This document shows, piece after piece, positions 1 to 12,000 of a DNA stretch of 64,000 nucleotides. Each line of letters begins with the position of its first letter. The first letter of the stretch is position 1. A model generated the notes under the pieces. That model was not told the origin of the DNA. It was given only the letters and a program-made list of their open reading frames with translations, and ran no database searches. This DNA is from Limnomonas spitsbergensis (taxonomy: Eukaryota > Chlorophyta > Chlorophyceae > Chlamydomonadales): the NCBI GenBank assembly GCA_037349105.1, contig JAYJMM010000110.1:1798001-1862000 (forward strand). The letters are read 5' to 3'. Both the position numbers and the translations under genes were made by a program.

Positions 1-43
1 AACCTAAACACTCAAAATGAAGATGAAAAGTATCTGTGTGACT

Positions 44-205
44 GCATGAGAGGTGTTTGTACCCTGAGCCCTGAACACTTAACTAGGGTTTAATGGATCA
101 GTATGAGTGCATGAGAGGGGTTTGTACCCTGAGCCCTGAACACTCAACTAGGGTTTAATGGATCTGTATGAGTACATGAGAGGGTTTTGTACCCTGAATC
201 CTGCC
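44..205. repeat. 65-nt tandem repeat, about 2.5 copies
   Basis: Units start with CATGAGAGG near 45, 110 and 175. Each carries the phrase 'ttgtaccctgagccctgaac' followed by 'actagggtttaatggatc'. No coding potential is seen from 1 to 404. This stretch may be an intron of the cyclophilin gene that follows. Confidence 0.8.
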
Positions 206-404
206 CACGTGTCATATACTCACATTGAGCACAATTTAGCTACAATTTAGCCACAATTCAGCTACATTGTGGCATTAGAAGGCCTTAGAGGGCTGGTGCG
301 GCAAGACCACTGCTACCGCCACTTTATCTGCCCTGATTCAGACCTGATTCTCCCCTGACTGACCTGTTTCTGCACCAAACGCTGCCCCTCTGTGCCCCCT
401 GACA

Positions 405-2322
405 GCTAACGCATGGACGTCGGGCTCTGTGTTCAACCCCACCGAGCGGAAGGCCCTGGAGGGCTCGACTAGGAGCCGTCTGGAGGGTCTCAGGAAGAAC
501 AAGCAGCTGCCCTTGGTGTACTTAGACATCACCATCAAGGGCGATGCGGTGGGGCGGATGGAGATCGCGCTGTTCTCCGACGTATCACCGCTAGCCGCGG
601 AAAACTTCCGGAGGTTTGTCACCGGTAAGCGGTCACCTGCCTTGAACTCATCCTTTCGCCGAGCCCTTGGATTCTGTCCCTGTGTGTGTGTGTAGGGGGG
701 CAGGGCGTAGGGCTGGCGAGCCATGAGCAAGGTGGTCAAGAGACTTGCACCGATGAGCCTCCATGTCTAGTATGTGCAAACGCCTGTGACTTCCTCATTG
801 CCTGTTTGCTGGGGAGAGTGGATCCGCCAACCCCTTGAAACCTGTCCCTGTGTGTGTGTGTGTGTGTGTGCAGGGGAGCAGGGCATCGTGCCGGCAGGAC
901 ACGATGGCGCAGGCAAGCCGTACTCTTTCAGGGTGAGCCGGCGGCTTACTCTGCAGCGGGTCGTACGGGCTGCAAGTGCAGCTCTCTGGCTTTTTTTTCT
1001 AGCGCTACACATGTAACGGAACACAAATCAATAACCGTCCAGAATAAACAGTAAACAGAATGACAGTTGTTGCTGCCGTCTAGACATGATCACTTGATGG
1101 CGCATGGCTGTGACGCCAGGAATACCACCAGACTGACGGCATGGATGATGACCCGCTCGCCCTGACCCAGGGCTCCACCTTTTACCGCATCATCGACCGC
1201 TTCATCTGCCAGTCCGGAGCAACCACAGAGTCTACATACGGCGGCGCCTTCAAAGACGATCCAGGCGGACTGCTGCTGAAGCATGATCGAGTGGTGGGTG
1301 ATGTGGGGAACAATAGGCGCGCCCACTGGCGATTTGCTTTTCCAGTGGATTCAAGACGGCCTGCCTTTGGGGGCCGCTGGGTGGCCACTGCTCTACAAAC
1401 CGGTCTACTGGGCGGCCTTCAAAGACGATCCAGGGGGACTGCTGCTGTAGCATGATCGAGTGGTGGGTGCTAATGGGTACAAGAAGCTGATTTTCCTTGA
1501 AATTATGGTGACTCAAACTCAGCTACGCAATTTAGGCACGGTACGGACCGTAATCGGAGGATCTGTTTGTGGACAGATTCAGAGCTTCGTGATGGGATCT
1601 GTTATAGATCTGTCCTTGGTCTAATTGTGTGCCTCCTCCGTTGCTGGTGCAGGGTTTGCTGAGCATGGCCAACACTGGACCCGACACCAACACGGCGCAC
1701 TTTTCAATCCTGATGGCAGCTGCGCCGCACTTGGACGGGAAATACGTCATCTTTGGAGAGGTCGTCGCAGGGTTACACGTAAGCAGGCAGATCTGTATTC
1801 GTTCAGCGGGATTAATATGAACCTCTGTTTCCATTTGGGGTTACCTGACACGCCACCTGCTGCAGGTTCACACGTCAGAAGGCAGAGCTCTCCGTTTTCG
1901 TTCAGCAGGATAAAAGTGAACCCCTGTTTCCGTTTGGGGTTGAAAGAAACACCCCCTGTAACAGTTGAGGCTTCAGGAGATGATGATGTGGGTGTATATA
2001 TACCACTTCTTATGTTCGGGTGCCTCAGCTACACTTCTGCTGCATGATGGGCTACAGCCGGGAGGAGGGGGGGGGGGGCATGGAGCAGCCAGCCCTGCAG
2101 GTTGAGGCACTGGCTGTAGTCATTCCCTACCAGCCGCACGTGGCCCAGCGTTCAGGGCAGGGCCCAGTGGGTTCCATGCACCGTTCTAAACCTGTTCACT
2201 GTCTTGCACCTCGCCTGCAGGCTGCACACAAGATCAATGCGCTGGCCCGAGGAAAGCCCAACAATTCAGCAGGCCCAGAGGAACAGGCGATAATTGCAGA
2301 TAGTGGAGAGATACTGAAATGA
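405..2322 (+). CDS. Cyclophilin-type peptidyl-prolyl cis-trans isomerase (5' partial), 5 exons
   Basis: Exons in window: 405-624, 874-932, 1171-1290, 1653-1778, 2221-2322 (TGA). All phases agree and give 208 residues. Cyclophilins catalyse cis-trans isomerisation of prolyl peptide bonds. The cyclophilin order is clear: VYLDITIKG, then GRMEIALFSDVSPLAAENF, FVTGEQGI, a catalytic-Arg block STFYRIIDRFICQ, the LLLKHDRGLLSMANTGPDTN block, and LDGKYVIFGEVVAG. Arg, Phe and Gln of the active-site block are kept. The usual QFFI strand reads HFSI and the position often Trp in the cyclosporin pocket is changed (PHLDGKY). The reading frame is open upstream of 405 to a stop at 360-362 without an ATG, so the first exon(s) lie upstream or outside the window. 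The short lysine-poor tail after the last exon ends without a targeting signal. Family assignment is firm; subfamily is not. Confidence 0.87.
1411..1470 (+). pseudogene. Partial copy of cyclophilin exon 3 inside the following intron
   Basis: The stretch repeats the last ~50 nt of exon 3 (1240-1290) plus the start of the intron ('cgagtggtgggtg'). One change turns the Lys codon AAG into a TAG stop. It lies about 170 nt downstream of the original, so it is a local duplication of an exon end with its donor site. Confidence 0.85.
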
Positions 2323-3836
2323 TGAGAAGGGAGAGAGACGAAAATATTGAAGAAGGATTCTGAATTCAGACAGCCATGGCATTGATCAGGTCTTGAGGGC
2401 AATAATTTACATTTGCATAGCCATCACGCCAGCTTGCTTTGCAACCTTTAGTTGCAGTTTTAAATTTTGACTAGCCTTATTATGCGGTTGGTTCGCATGT
2501 GCCGTATATTTGATTTTCCTTGCCTCAGGTATGCAAAAAATATTTCTCTGAATGCTGCCCTCAGGGCAAATTTTCGAGCAAAACTCTTAATTTCTGACTG
2601 AGACCGGGGTTGACAATCAATCAATAGGACATCCATGGATCCTTCTACCCCAAACAACGATAATTATGAAGGGAGGCAAAGCAAATCTACGCTACTGTTT
2701 GATTCACAGCTGTGTACATCGCCATGGCTCAATGCTCAAAGCATGTCAGGACGGGCTTTGGTATTTGGGGCGGGGGGGCCGGAGCTGGGCCGTTGAGTTA
2801 CGACTGGTTGGTGTCCATCCACTTTCATGTCATGGATAGCTAGTCAGATTTCCTAGGGCAACTGAACCTTACAGGATCTCCTAGATACAAGTTAATGACG
2901 CCACACCTCTGGGCCATGCTGAAATGAAGCTCGGCCACGTCGGCAAACAAAAAGCCAGCTAGGAAAGTCAAGGGGAAGGCACAAAAGGAAAGAAAGGGTA
3001 GGAAGTTCACCCACCAAACAACAAGAACACAGAGGTCAGGCAAACCGTATCCCCTGCCCCTGAAGAGAGTAGCCTTCAAAAAGCTCAACTACAAGTTGCA
3101 CAAAACCAGGGCCTCTCACCCCTGCCTGCAGGCTCTCTGACGTCCTGTCTGGTTGAATGGAAAAAGGAAAGGAACTAAAGTAACCTATCAGAGGTATCCT
3201 ATGTACCGTACAAGTATTTTGCTCATCTCCTGGCATGTCTTGGATCCGGTCCTTTTTGCCTTGAATGAGATTATCTCGGATTAAAAGCATGGATACCAAA
3301 ATTAGCGAAATAGAGGGATGGTTGATGTTAATAAGCTGATGAATGGCTTACCTGGCTCATCCCTTTCGTCTTTATCCACTCAGCCCGTGTCTGCATTTTT
3401 ACAATTGCGTGATTTCCGTTGAACCCCAGCTTCTTGTTAGCTACAACACCTCAATTTCGGCGCAGGCCACAACATCCGCCTGTGACACCGTCCTAATTTA
3501 GGGATGCCATTATGACAGCAACAGATCACCAAGAATAACTAATCCTGTTCATGGACCACGATTCTGGAGCTTCACCACTTTGGCTGGGATTTAGCCACAA
3601 AAAGTGCGATCACGTCAGCGATACAGAAAATTCAAATTCCACATTTTGAAAACGAGTCTCCATGTTTCGCTCTTGCTCGACCGCGGGCTCAAGGTTAACG
3701 GAGATATTTAAGCTGGGCTTCATTATTTATCGACCTCGTTTTTTCTGCTGTCCACGCCTACTACACATCCTCTCATCCTACTACACATCCTATTTATCTC
3801 CCAATATACCTAAAGCTACGGAAGTTGTTTGACAAG
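2323..3836. other. Intergenic region with a dispersed repeat (2889-3190)
   Basis: No gene is seen. The segment 2889-3190 resembles 42815-43630: both have 'gttaatgacg' with 'acacct', then a 'ggccat..tcggcaa' block, then 'atcccctgcccctgaagaga' and 'ggaaaggaact' or similar. It is probably the non-coding end of a retroelement. Short direct repeat 'tactacacatcctat' occurs at 3758-3795, just ahead of the next gene. Confidence 0.6.
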
Positions 3837-5699
3837 ATGGTCCAACTCAAAGGTAGATCTAAGCTGCCAGAATTCGCTGGACCAGACGCCACAAGCCCTC
3901 AGTCTCCTCCCAAAGCGAATTCTATGCGGTGGGTGGCTGACAGCCTAATACTGTTAGCTGCATGTAGGGCTCCCTAATGCAAGGGTTTTGTCACCTAATG
4001 CAAGGGATTCCCTAGCGACCTCAAATGATACTAAGTCAGTTAAGGTAAAAGGTTTAGCGGAGCTTTTGATCAGGGCCTACAGGTGCAATATCATTGAATT
4101 AGTTCAGAGTTACGCCATGCATTCAATGTTGCCTGTGGAGTCTGCTAGCAAGACTCTCGTTCTTGCATGAGACCCACCAATTTTTGAACACGAACGGGAT
4201 ATACTTTACATGGGAATACTTCCCACATGACCTGTGCGCAGGACATCAGTAAGTGGCAGGGTGATAGGGGGTAGGCAGACACCACGGTCTTCTGGCAAGA
4301 TTTTGGCACAAGCTCAGCCAGCCTATGCGGGACCTACAACGAGCACTGCTGGTCTGCAGTGCCGGACACGAAGCTCCACTTACACAGCCAGGTTTCTGTC
4401 AAGCCAGCAGCTGGCCAGCCAGCCATCGCCAGCCATCGTCAGCAGTCACAACCTGCCAAAACTGAACTGCGCTGCTGAGCACCAAGCAAGAGGTGGGGAT
4501 AAGTCATCTGGGAAGCCTTCAACAAACCAGCCTGGGAAGGTGCTGCTAGCTGCAACTAAAGCTGATCAGTTGCTGTAGATCTCGTCTTGCCAAGATTTCT
4601 GCAACAAGATTATAGGACCTACCAGGAATCCAGAATACTGAACCAGCCCTTTGTGTTTTGTTCATTTCGAATTTCAGCTGCTGACCCAGCTTCATATTGC
4701 TGTCCAAGGGCATGACAGTTGTGCATGACACTATGCAGATGACAAACTGATTGCCACATGCAGGATGCAAGGATGATGGTGCACACACATCGTCAAAGCA
4801 GCCCCGCCTCTTCATGGCTTCAGAGGAATCAAAACTCCCTTCTGTGCACGTTGCCATGACATCGACGCCAGATATCTCATTCATGGCATCATCACCAGAT
4901 CTCTCTAAGATGGCATCCATTCTAGACCTCTCTTATAGGGCATCAGCGCCAGATGTCTCCAACATAGCATCAACGCCAGATCTCTCTCACATGGGATTTA
5001 CTCCAGATCTCTCTAAAATGGCAGCAACGTCAGAGGTATCCAGCATGGCATCAACACCAGGTCCCTCTAACATGGCACCAACGCCAGACCTCTTGGCAGC
5101 AACCCAAGATCTCTATGTCTCAAAGGCATCAAAGCCAAATATCTCGAAGTCTGGCAGGAGTGGCAGTCTGCCCGAGCCTCCAGTGAGTCCTGAATTCTGT
5201 ATCCATTTTTTGATCTGTTTTGATGTCTGGTATTTGGGTCTCTGCAATGGCAAAGGCAGAAACAGCTGTTCAGTTCCATGCGCATTGCATATCATAGCAC
5301 CACCACTTTTGGGTGGTGGAACATTTTTTTCTTTGCACCTACCGTACCTGCGAAGCTTTAAAATGAAAGCACGCTGTGACCTCACACCATGCACTGCCCT
5401 CTTGCAAGTTTGATTGCGAAGCATGCTTGCAGTTACAGGTTCCCCCAGGAGCTGACGAGATGCCAGAGCCAGTGTGTGCAGCCGCGGAAGTGGCAAGGCA
5501 GGAGACCTGCCGAACCCCACAGGAGATGACGTCGCAATGCCATGAGCAGCAGTCCACGCCAAGTGCAGATGTAGCGCAGCCAGTTGCCGTCTGCGACAAA
5601 CCTGTCCACAAGCTGGAGGTGCTGTGGTGGCTTGCCTCCTGGATCCTGACCGCAGCGTGCACCATTTCGGCGTTGTCGAGGAGGGACATGTTCCCCTGA
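3837..5699 (+). CDS. Unrecognised protein with nonapeptide repeats and a C-terminal membrane segment, 4 exons (tentative)
   Basis: I do not recognise this gene. Model: 3837-3928 (ATG), 4242-4492, 4764-5182, 5439-5699 (TGA); 1023 nt, 340 residues, all phases agreeing. The exon 2 end is the weakest point: GAG|GTGGGG at 4492 is chosen because it supplies the phase exon 3 needs. Exon 1 is Ser/Pro/Lys-rich, exon 2 is Ser/Gln/Thr-rich and disordered. Exon 3 has about eight copies of a nine-residue unit of the form PDLSKMAST. Exon 4 ends in a hydrophobic run (VLWWLASWILTAACTISAL) followed by only eight residues, SRRDMFP plus one, as in tail-anchored membrane proteins. A piece of exon 3 is duplicated at 12.0 kb. 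Function cannot be inferred. Confidence 0.5.
4857..5092 (+). repeat. 27-nt coding repeat (PDLSxMAST), about 8-9 units
   Basis: The 27-nt unit 'ccagatctctctaagatggc' plus 'atcaacg' repeats in frame with 10-30% divergence. Because the unit is a multiple of three it keeps the reading frame, and substitutions favour conservative residues, which supports real coding use. Confidence 0.75.
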
Positions 5700-6044
5700 T
5701 AAACACAGGTTGTTCGGGCGCTTATCAGAACAGTCGAGACGTGCTCGCGGCCAGACAGGGCGATTTGCCCTCCCTGCCTTGATTACCAGTGAATTGCATA
5801 GGCTTTTCATTTCTTTTAATCTCTCTCAATCAAATTTTATTTATCATTCGTGCGTCTAGACGTGTGCTTGTCGCTCGACAGCGTGACCTCATGGAATTGG
5901 TTACATTCTGTTACTGGGTTCGGTTTTTGGGCTTGACCTTGCTTTGACTCGTCATGACTCATGCACAAACAAAGTTTCCTATACACGTATTCGAATTAAT
6001 GCTCTCAAAATTCCTCCTGGTGCTTGTCTAAAAGCACTGGGAAA
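5700..6044. other. Intergenic region upstream of the large gene
   Basis: Nothing firm is seen. The sequence is AT-richer than the neighbouring exons and would hold the promoter and 5' UTR of the gene beginning at 6045. No TATA-like box can be assigned with confidence. Confidence 0.4.
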
Positions 6045-9000
6045 ATGTCCGGCCTGTCCTCATTGGCGGGCATTCCCAAGCTCGGCGCTCTCGGAGCAGG
6101 AAGACGTGAACCAAGTCAGTATTTTGCATGAACGAGGTTATGAACATTTAAATTCAACAGCGTCGCAACCCTCTGTTCAGGCGCAGCGGACGATGACGAC
6201 AAACCCTCGGTACGAAGGCCACCACCCATTGTGGAGCACTAAGCTTGGGGCGATAGAACTCACCATGTTATATTGTCCTTTGCATGGTGAATTCAGTACA
6301 GCCGCTACCTGCTGAGCATGCCTGCTTCATACCAGCCATGCAGTCAGCTGTGCCATCGCTGGGTACCTCCCAGCGCTGCCATGCACCCCATGCATGCATA
6401 CCAAGGTATCGTTTTATTCAAAATATATCGAAGGATTGGTATCTCCTCATGTGGGGATACTGAACCTGGGCTGAGCGAACCATGCTGCATGGTTGACTGC
6501 GACCCATGCTGCCATGCTTCATGGGTCGCATGGCCATGGGCACGCTCAGGTCTGCTCCTTATAAGGGCCATGCGCAGACTACTGGGAGACACTTTCATTA
6601 AGTTTGAACTGTGCCACTTTGGGATGGCTGCTGGAGGCTTACCACTTGGTGGATTGAGACCAAACTTTGCCGGCCCAGGGCCTGTGGCCAAAGAAAAAAC
6701 CAAGCCATCCCGGCTAAAGGCCAGGTTACTGCTGAATTGCAGTGCAAGCAACTTAAGCATAAGCAATTTTAGTTTTTGCCGAGCCTGGGCCAGCACTGGC
6801 TGGTCCTAAGTACTAAAAACTTGCAATAGGCAAGACCAACACGTTTTTTGTGGGGGGATCCTCTGCCCCCACAGAGGCAGACATCTGCATCCAATTTGCG
6901 GAAATCCACGCCAGCGTCGTTCACGGCTCCGAAGCCCTCCACTGAGGACGACGATGACAGCTTGTATCCCAAGTCGAGGGGTCTTGTGAAGAAGAAGAAG
7001 AAGGATGCGGGCCCTCGAGGAAAGGACAAGGGAGGCGGTGGGTCCCATCCTCGTCTGCTGGTCGAGCTTTTGCATGTACCCGGCATAAGCTTTCTTTCTT
7101 GCTGGTTGTGCTCAGGCATGCACCTCGCAAGGCATGCTCAAGCATGCACACTGTATGGCATGCTCCAGCATGCAGCCCGCATGGCATGCTCAAGCATGCA
7201 CACTGTATGGCATGCTCCAGCATGCAGCCCGCATGGCATGCTCAAGCATGCACACCGCATGGCTGCACTCGCTGAAGCCACACATGTGCGTGCACGCACC
7301 TGTGCCCTTGTGCAAACCCTGCAAACTTAGGGCAAAACTTCGGGCAAACGAAGGGCAAACTTAGGGCAAAATCTTGGACAGGCTTTGACATCGACTCAAG
7401 GAATGTCTATGTGCAAGCTTCTGTCCATTAAGAAGTCACTTTTGAAAAACTTGAAAATGATAGAAACTGTATCACGCCTGTTTGTTTTGGTAATTGGGCT
7501 TTTGGGAAACCGTAAATTTATGGATTTCGGATGCAATCTCCGGCCGAGCTCTGGCATACACAGGCGTAATTTAACCATCTGACGAACGCGCGCCCTTTCC
7601 TGTACAGGAGTGGCCGATCTAAACATAAGAAAGAAAGTGGCAAAATCTCATCCATCATGAGACATGATCACATGAGGGAGCGAGATTTCTCCTCCCAGCT
7701 GCACCCCCATCTGCTGTGCATGCTGGCTTGCCACTCTCCTCCCATTTGCTGTGCATGCTGGCTTGCCACTCTCCTCCCATTTGCTGTGCATGCTGGCTTG
7801 CCACTCTCCTCCCATTTGCTGTGCATGCTGGCTTGCCACTCTCCTCCCATTTGCTGTGCATGCTGGCTTGCCACTCTCCTCCCAGCCCGGGCCCTCATTT
7901 GCTGTGGTTGCTTGCTAGCCATGCCTTCCAGCTGCGCCCTTATTTGCTGTGCCCGTCTGCCTGCCTGCCTATCTCTCTTTCCTGACCCTATTCTACGTGC
8001 GAGTGTGCAGCGCCCTCCTGCCCCTTCTCCCAGCCCCAAACCCATGTGCCATACGTCAAATATGTATGTTTATACCGGAATACCGGTAGGCTTGAGCTGA
8101 CTTAGATGCCTCTTGTCCCAGCCACCCAGCCCCACCCCTAACTGCTTTAACCAACTGTTCTGCCTGCCCTTGTTGTGGTACAAGGCGCCAGCGGTGACTC
8201 AGATGACTTTGACAGCAAGTACACCGCCCCCAAGCCGTCAGCCGGGACAGCATCGGCGTACGGCGCCGCGAGCAACAGCAGCAGCAGCGCGCCCAAGAGC
8301 GCCTACGGCTCAGGCGCTTACGGCGCCGCAGCGGGCGCTGCCAGCAAGCCGAGCAAAGGCCTCTTCGACGATGATGATGACGACGAGTTCCTGGCGGGCC
8401 TGGGCCCGCCCAAGGGCGGGGATGGGAAGCCTGAGCCCGCTGGCGCACGGAAACCAGGTGCAGGCGGCGCCGCCACCGCCGCCGCCCCCTCGGCCGCCCC
8501 GGCGTCGTTGGCGTCGCGCCACGCCGCCAGCAGCAGCATGGCCAAGGCGGTGGACAAGTCAATGGAGTCTATCAGCAGGCTGCTCATGGATGACTTGCCG
8601 CCGACGTCGTCGCTGGGTCTGCTCGATGGGGCCGGCGAGCCGTCCAGGTGAGTGAGACCTGCTGCTGCCACCGCATGGTGCATCTAGGAGGGATTTCGAT
8701 GGGAGGGTGTGTGTGAGGGCCTGCCTTTCCAAGTGGCACACGATTTCCCAATACCTCCTAGTTTCCAGGGTGCTTCTGTTCTGGGTGGCATGCGCTGGCG
8801 GGGGAAGCTGAGGCTGGTGATGGATTAGGTTAAGGGTTTGGGTTAAGGTTTAGCCAAACCCTAGGGTTTATGTTTAGGGTTTATGTCGAGGTTTCACTAA
8901 ACCCTAACTAGGCGGGGGAAGCTGAGGCTGGTGATGCATTGGAGGCCTGACAGGCAAGCAGCCAGCAAAGGCCTGACAGGCAAGCAGCCAGCAGAGGCCT

Positions 9001-12000
9001 GGCAGGCAAGCAGCCAGCAGAGGCCTGACAGGCAAGCAGCCAGCAGAGGCCTGGCAGGCAAGCAGCCAGCAGAGGCCTGGCAGGCAAGCAGCCAGCAGAG
9101 GCCTGACAGGCAAGCAGCCAGCAGAGGCCTGGCAGGCAAGCAGCCAGCAGAGGCCTGACAGGCAAGCAGCCAGCAGAGGCCTGGCAGGCAAGCAGCCAGC
9201 AGAGGCCTGGCAGGCAAGCAGCCAGCAGAGGCCTGGCAGGCAAGCAGCCAGCAGAGGCCTGACAGGCAAGCAGCCAGCAGAGGCCTGGCAGGCAAGCAGC
9301 CAGCAGAGGCCTGACAGGCAAGCAGCCAGCAGAGGCCTGACAGGCAAGCAGCCAGCAGAGGCCTGGCAGGCAAGCAGCCAGCAGAGGCCTGACAGGCAAG
9401 CAGCCAGCAGAGGCCTGACAGGCAAGCAGCCAGCAGAGGCCTGGCAGGCAAGCAGCCAGCAAAGGCCTGACAGGCAAGCAGCCAGCAAAGGCCTGGCAGG
9501 CAAGCAGCCAGCAGAGGCCTGGCAGGCAAGCAGCCAGCAGAGGCCTGACAGGCAAGCAGCCAGCAGAGGCCCGACAGGCAAGCAGCCAGCAGAGGCCTGG
9601 CAGGCAAGCAGCCAGCAAAGGCCTGGCAGGCAAGCAGCCAGCAAAGGCCTGGCAGGCAAGCAGCCAGCAAAGGCCTGGCAGGCACGCAGCCAGCAGAGGC
9701 CTGGCAGTCAAGCAGCCAGCAGAGGCCTGACAGGCAAGCAGCCAGCAGAGGCCTGGCAGGCAAGCAGCCAGCAGAGGCCTGACAGGCAAGCAGTCAGCAG
9801 AGGCCTGACAGGCAAGCAGCCAGCAGAGGCCTGGCAGGCAAGCAGCCAGCAGAGGCCTGACAGGCAAGCAGCCAGCAGAGGCCTGACAGGCAAGCAGCCA
9901 GCAGAGGCCTGGCAGGCAAGCAGCCAGCAAAGGCCTGACAGGCAAGCAGCCAGCAAAGGCCTGGCAGGTAAGCAGCCAGCAGAGGCCTGGGAGGCAAGCA
10001 GCCAGCAGAGGCCTGACAGGCAAGCAGCCAGCAGAGGCCTGACAGGCAAGCAGCCAGCAGAGGCCCGACAGGCAAGCAGCCAGCAGAGGCCTGGCAGGCA
10101 AGCAGCCAGCAAAGGCCTGACAGGCAAGCAGCCAGCAAAGGCCTGACAGGCAAGCAGCCAGCAAAGGCCTGGCAGGCACGCAGCCAGCAAAGGTTAGCTG
10201 GTCAGAGGGAGTTCCCCGCCTGAACTAACTCAAACTGCTGGCAAAGGCTGGCTAAAGGGGGCGCCCCGCCTGCACTAACTCAGAGCGCTGGCAAAGGCAT
10301 CCAATGCTTGCAAGAGATTCTTCGTGGCGGTCCATGCTTGCCGACGTTTTCCGAACGTCTTGCAGGTGTCTTGTTTTTATACTTTCTGATGATTGCGTGT
10401 GCTGTTGTTGCTGCTGAGTTAATGAAACCGCCGAAAGCAAAAGTGTGACTGTTTGTGTGTGTGTGTGCCAAACTTGCTGCAAGCAGCTCAGGAACCCCCA
10501 GGGCTGGCCGGAGAGCAGCAGGCGCTCCAGCTCCAGCCCCCTCTCCAGCTCCAGCGCCAGCTCGCGCTGTGTCGAGGTCGCCCGAATCCTCCCCAGAGCC
10601 GGCGATGAGAGCTGCTGAGAAGCTGCCAGTCAAAGGTAGGTCTTAGATGCTGCCGGGAAGCTGCCAGTCAAGGGTAGGTGGTGGAAGCTGCCATTCAAGA
10701 GTAGGTATTGGAAGCGGCAGTTAAGCTGCCAGGCAAGGGTAGGAATTGGAAGCCACTGATAAGCTGCCAGTTAAGGGTATGTATTGGGAGCCGCCGGGAA
10801 GCTGCCAGTCAAATGTAGGTCTTAGAAGCCGCCAGGAAGCTGCAAGTCAAGGGTGGGTCTTAGAAGCTGCTGGGAAGCTGCCAGTCAAAATTTGTCTTGG
10901 CAGTTGCCGGGAAGCTGCAAGTCAAATGATGGAAGCCGGAGAGAAGCTGCCAGTCCAGGGTAGGTATTGGAAGCCACAGGGAAGCTGCAAGTCGAACGCA
11001 GGATTTAGCTTTGTGTGTCTGTTTGTGAGGATCTGTGTGTGTGCGCGGGGGGCATGTGGGGGCATGTCAGGGTGGGTGGATGAAGCCGATGCCCCCCCTT
11101 CCCCTACCCCACGGACCTTCCAACCGCCCTTGCCCCTCTGCGCCGCCCCACTGAACTTCCATCCGCCCTTGCACCTTGCCCCTCTGCCCTTTGTACCCTG
11201 CCCCTCTGCCCTTCCAACCACCCTTGCCCCTTGCCCCCCTGCCCCTGTGCCCTCTGCAGCGCCGGCAGCTGCTCCAGGCCGACAGATGGAGCCGTTCGGA
11301 TCTCAGTCGGGCCATGGCCACGGGCTGCAGCCCTCGCCAGAAAGAGTATCTAGACTGGGCGAGGAGCAGTATTCACTTACCACAGAAACATCAAGGGGTG
11401 AGAAGATAACTAGATAATTGGAAATTTGTGGAAGCTCGTGGAAACCTGTGGAATCTTGTGGAAACTTGTGGAAGCCATTGACACGCTCCCCTTCTCCCCC
11501 CCCCCTCAGGTGCGTCTGCAACCAGAGCCGGGCGACGAGGCGGGCCGCTGGCAGAACCCGTAAGTCGATTTGCTAGCTTGTCTCATAGCTGCCTTCGAAT
11601 TTTGAATTTTTAATTCCGAAGCTGCCAGATTCTGAATGTCCAGCCTGGAGGAGCTGGGTCGGGGGGGGAAAGGGTCAAAGCTGCCTGGGATTTGAATTGT
11701 GAAGCTGCTTGATGTTTGAATTTCGAACTTGGGGGTTAGGGTCGGTTGGGATAAGTGGGACCCTTGCTGCATAGTAGGACCTGCCACTGTGTCGTTCACT
11801 ATTTTCTGGCATGTACTCTTTTGTTGCGCACGCCAAACCGCCTTTGGCCGGTCGCTGGGCGGCTATCACTGGGCCAGGAGGAAAGTCAGTATGGCCCAAG
11901 CAGAGCAGGGCATGCAGGGCCGGTCTTCACAGCCACAGCTGTTTGTAGCTAAATTTGAGCTGTTTTTGGCTGGGTTAGAGCTTCGGCACTATATTATGCT

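Noticed and set aside
6318..6809. 163-codon plus and 150-codon minus frames
   Set aside because: They overlap each other, show no family features and fall in the intron between the second and third exons of the giant gene.
8897..10190. Long minus-strand frames (up to 423 codons, [10 protein letters not shown] repeats)
   Set aside because: They come from the 26-nt satellite; the three frames are equivalent, substitutions are not codon-biased, and there is no splice or start context.
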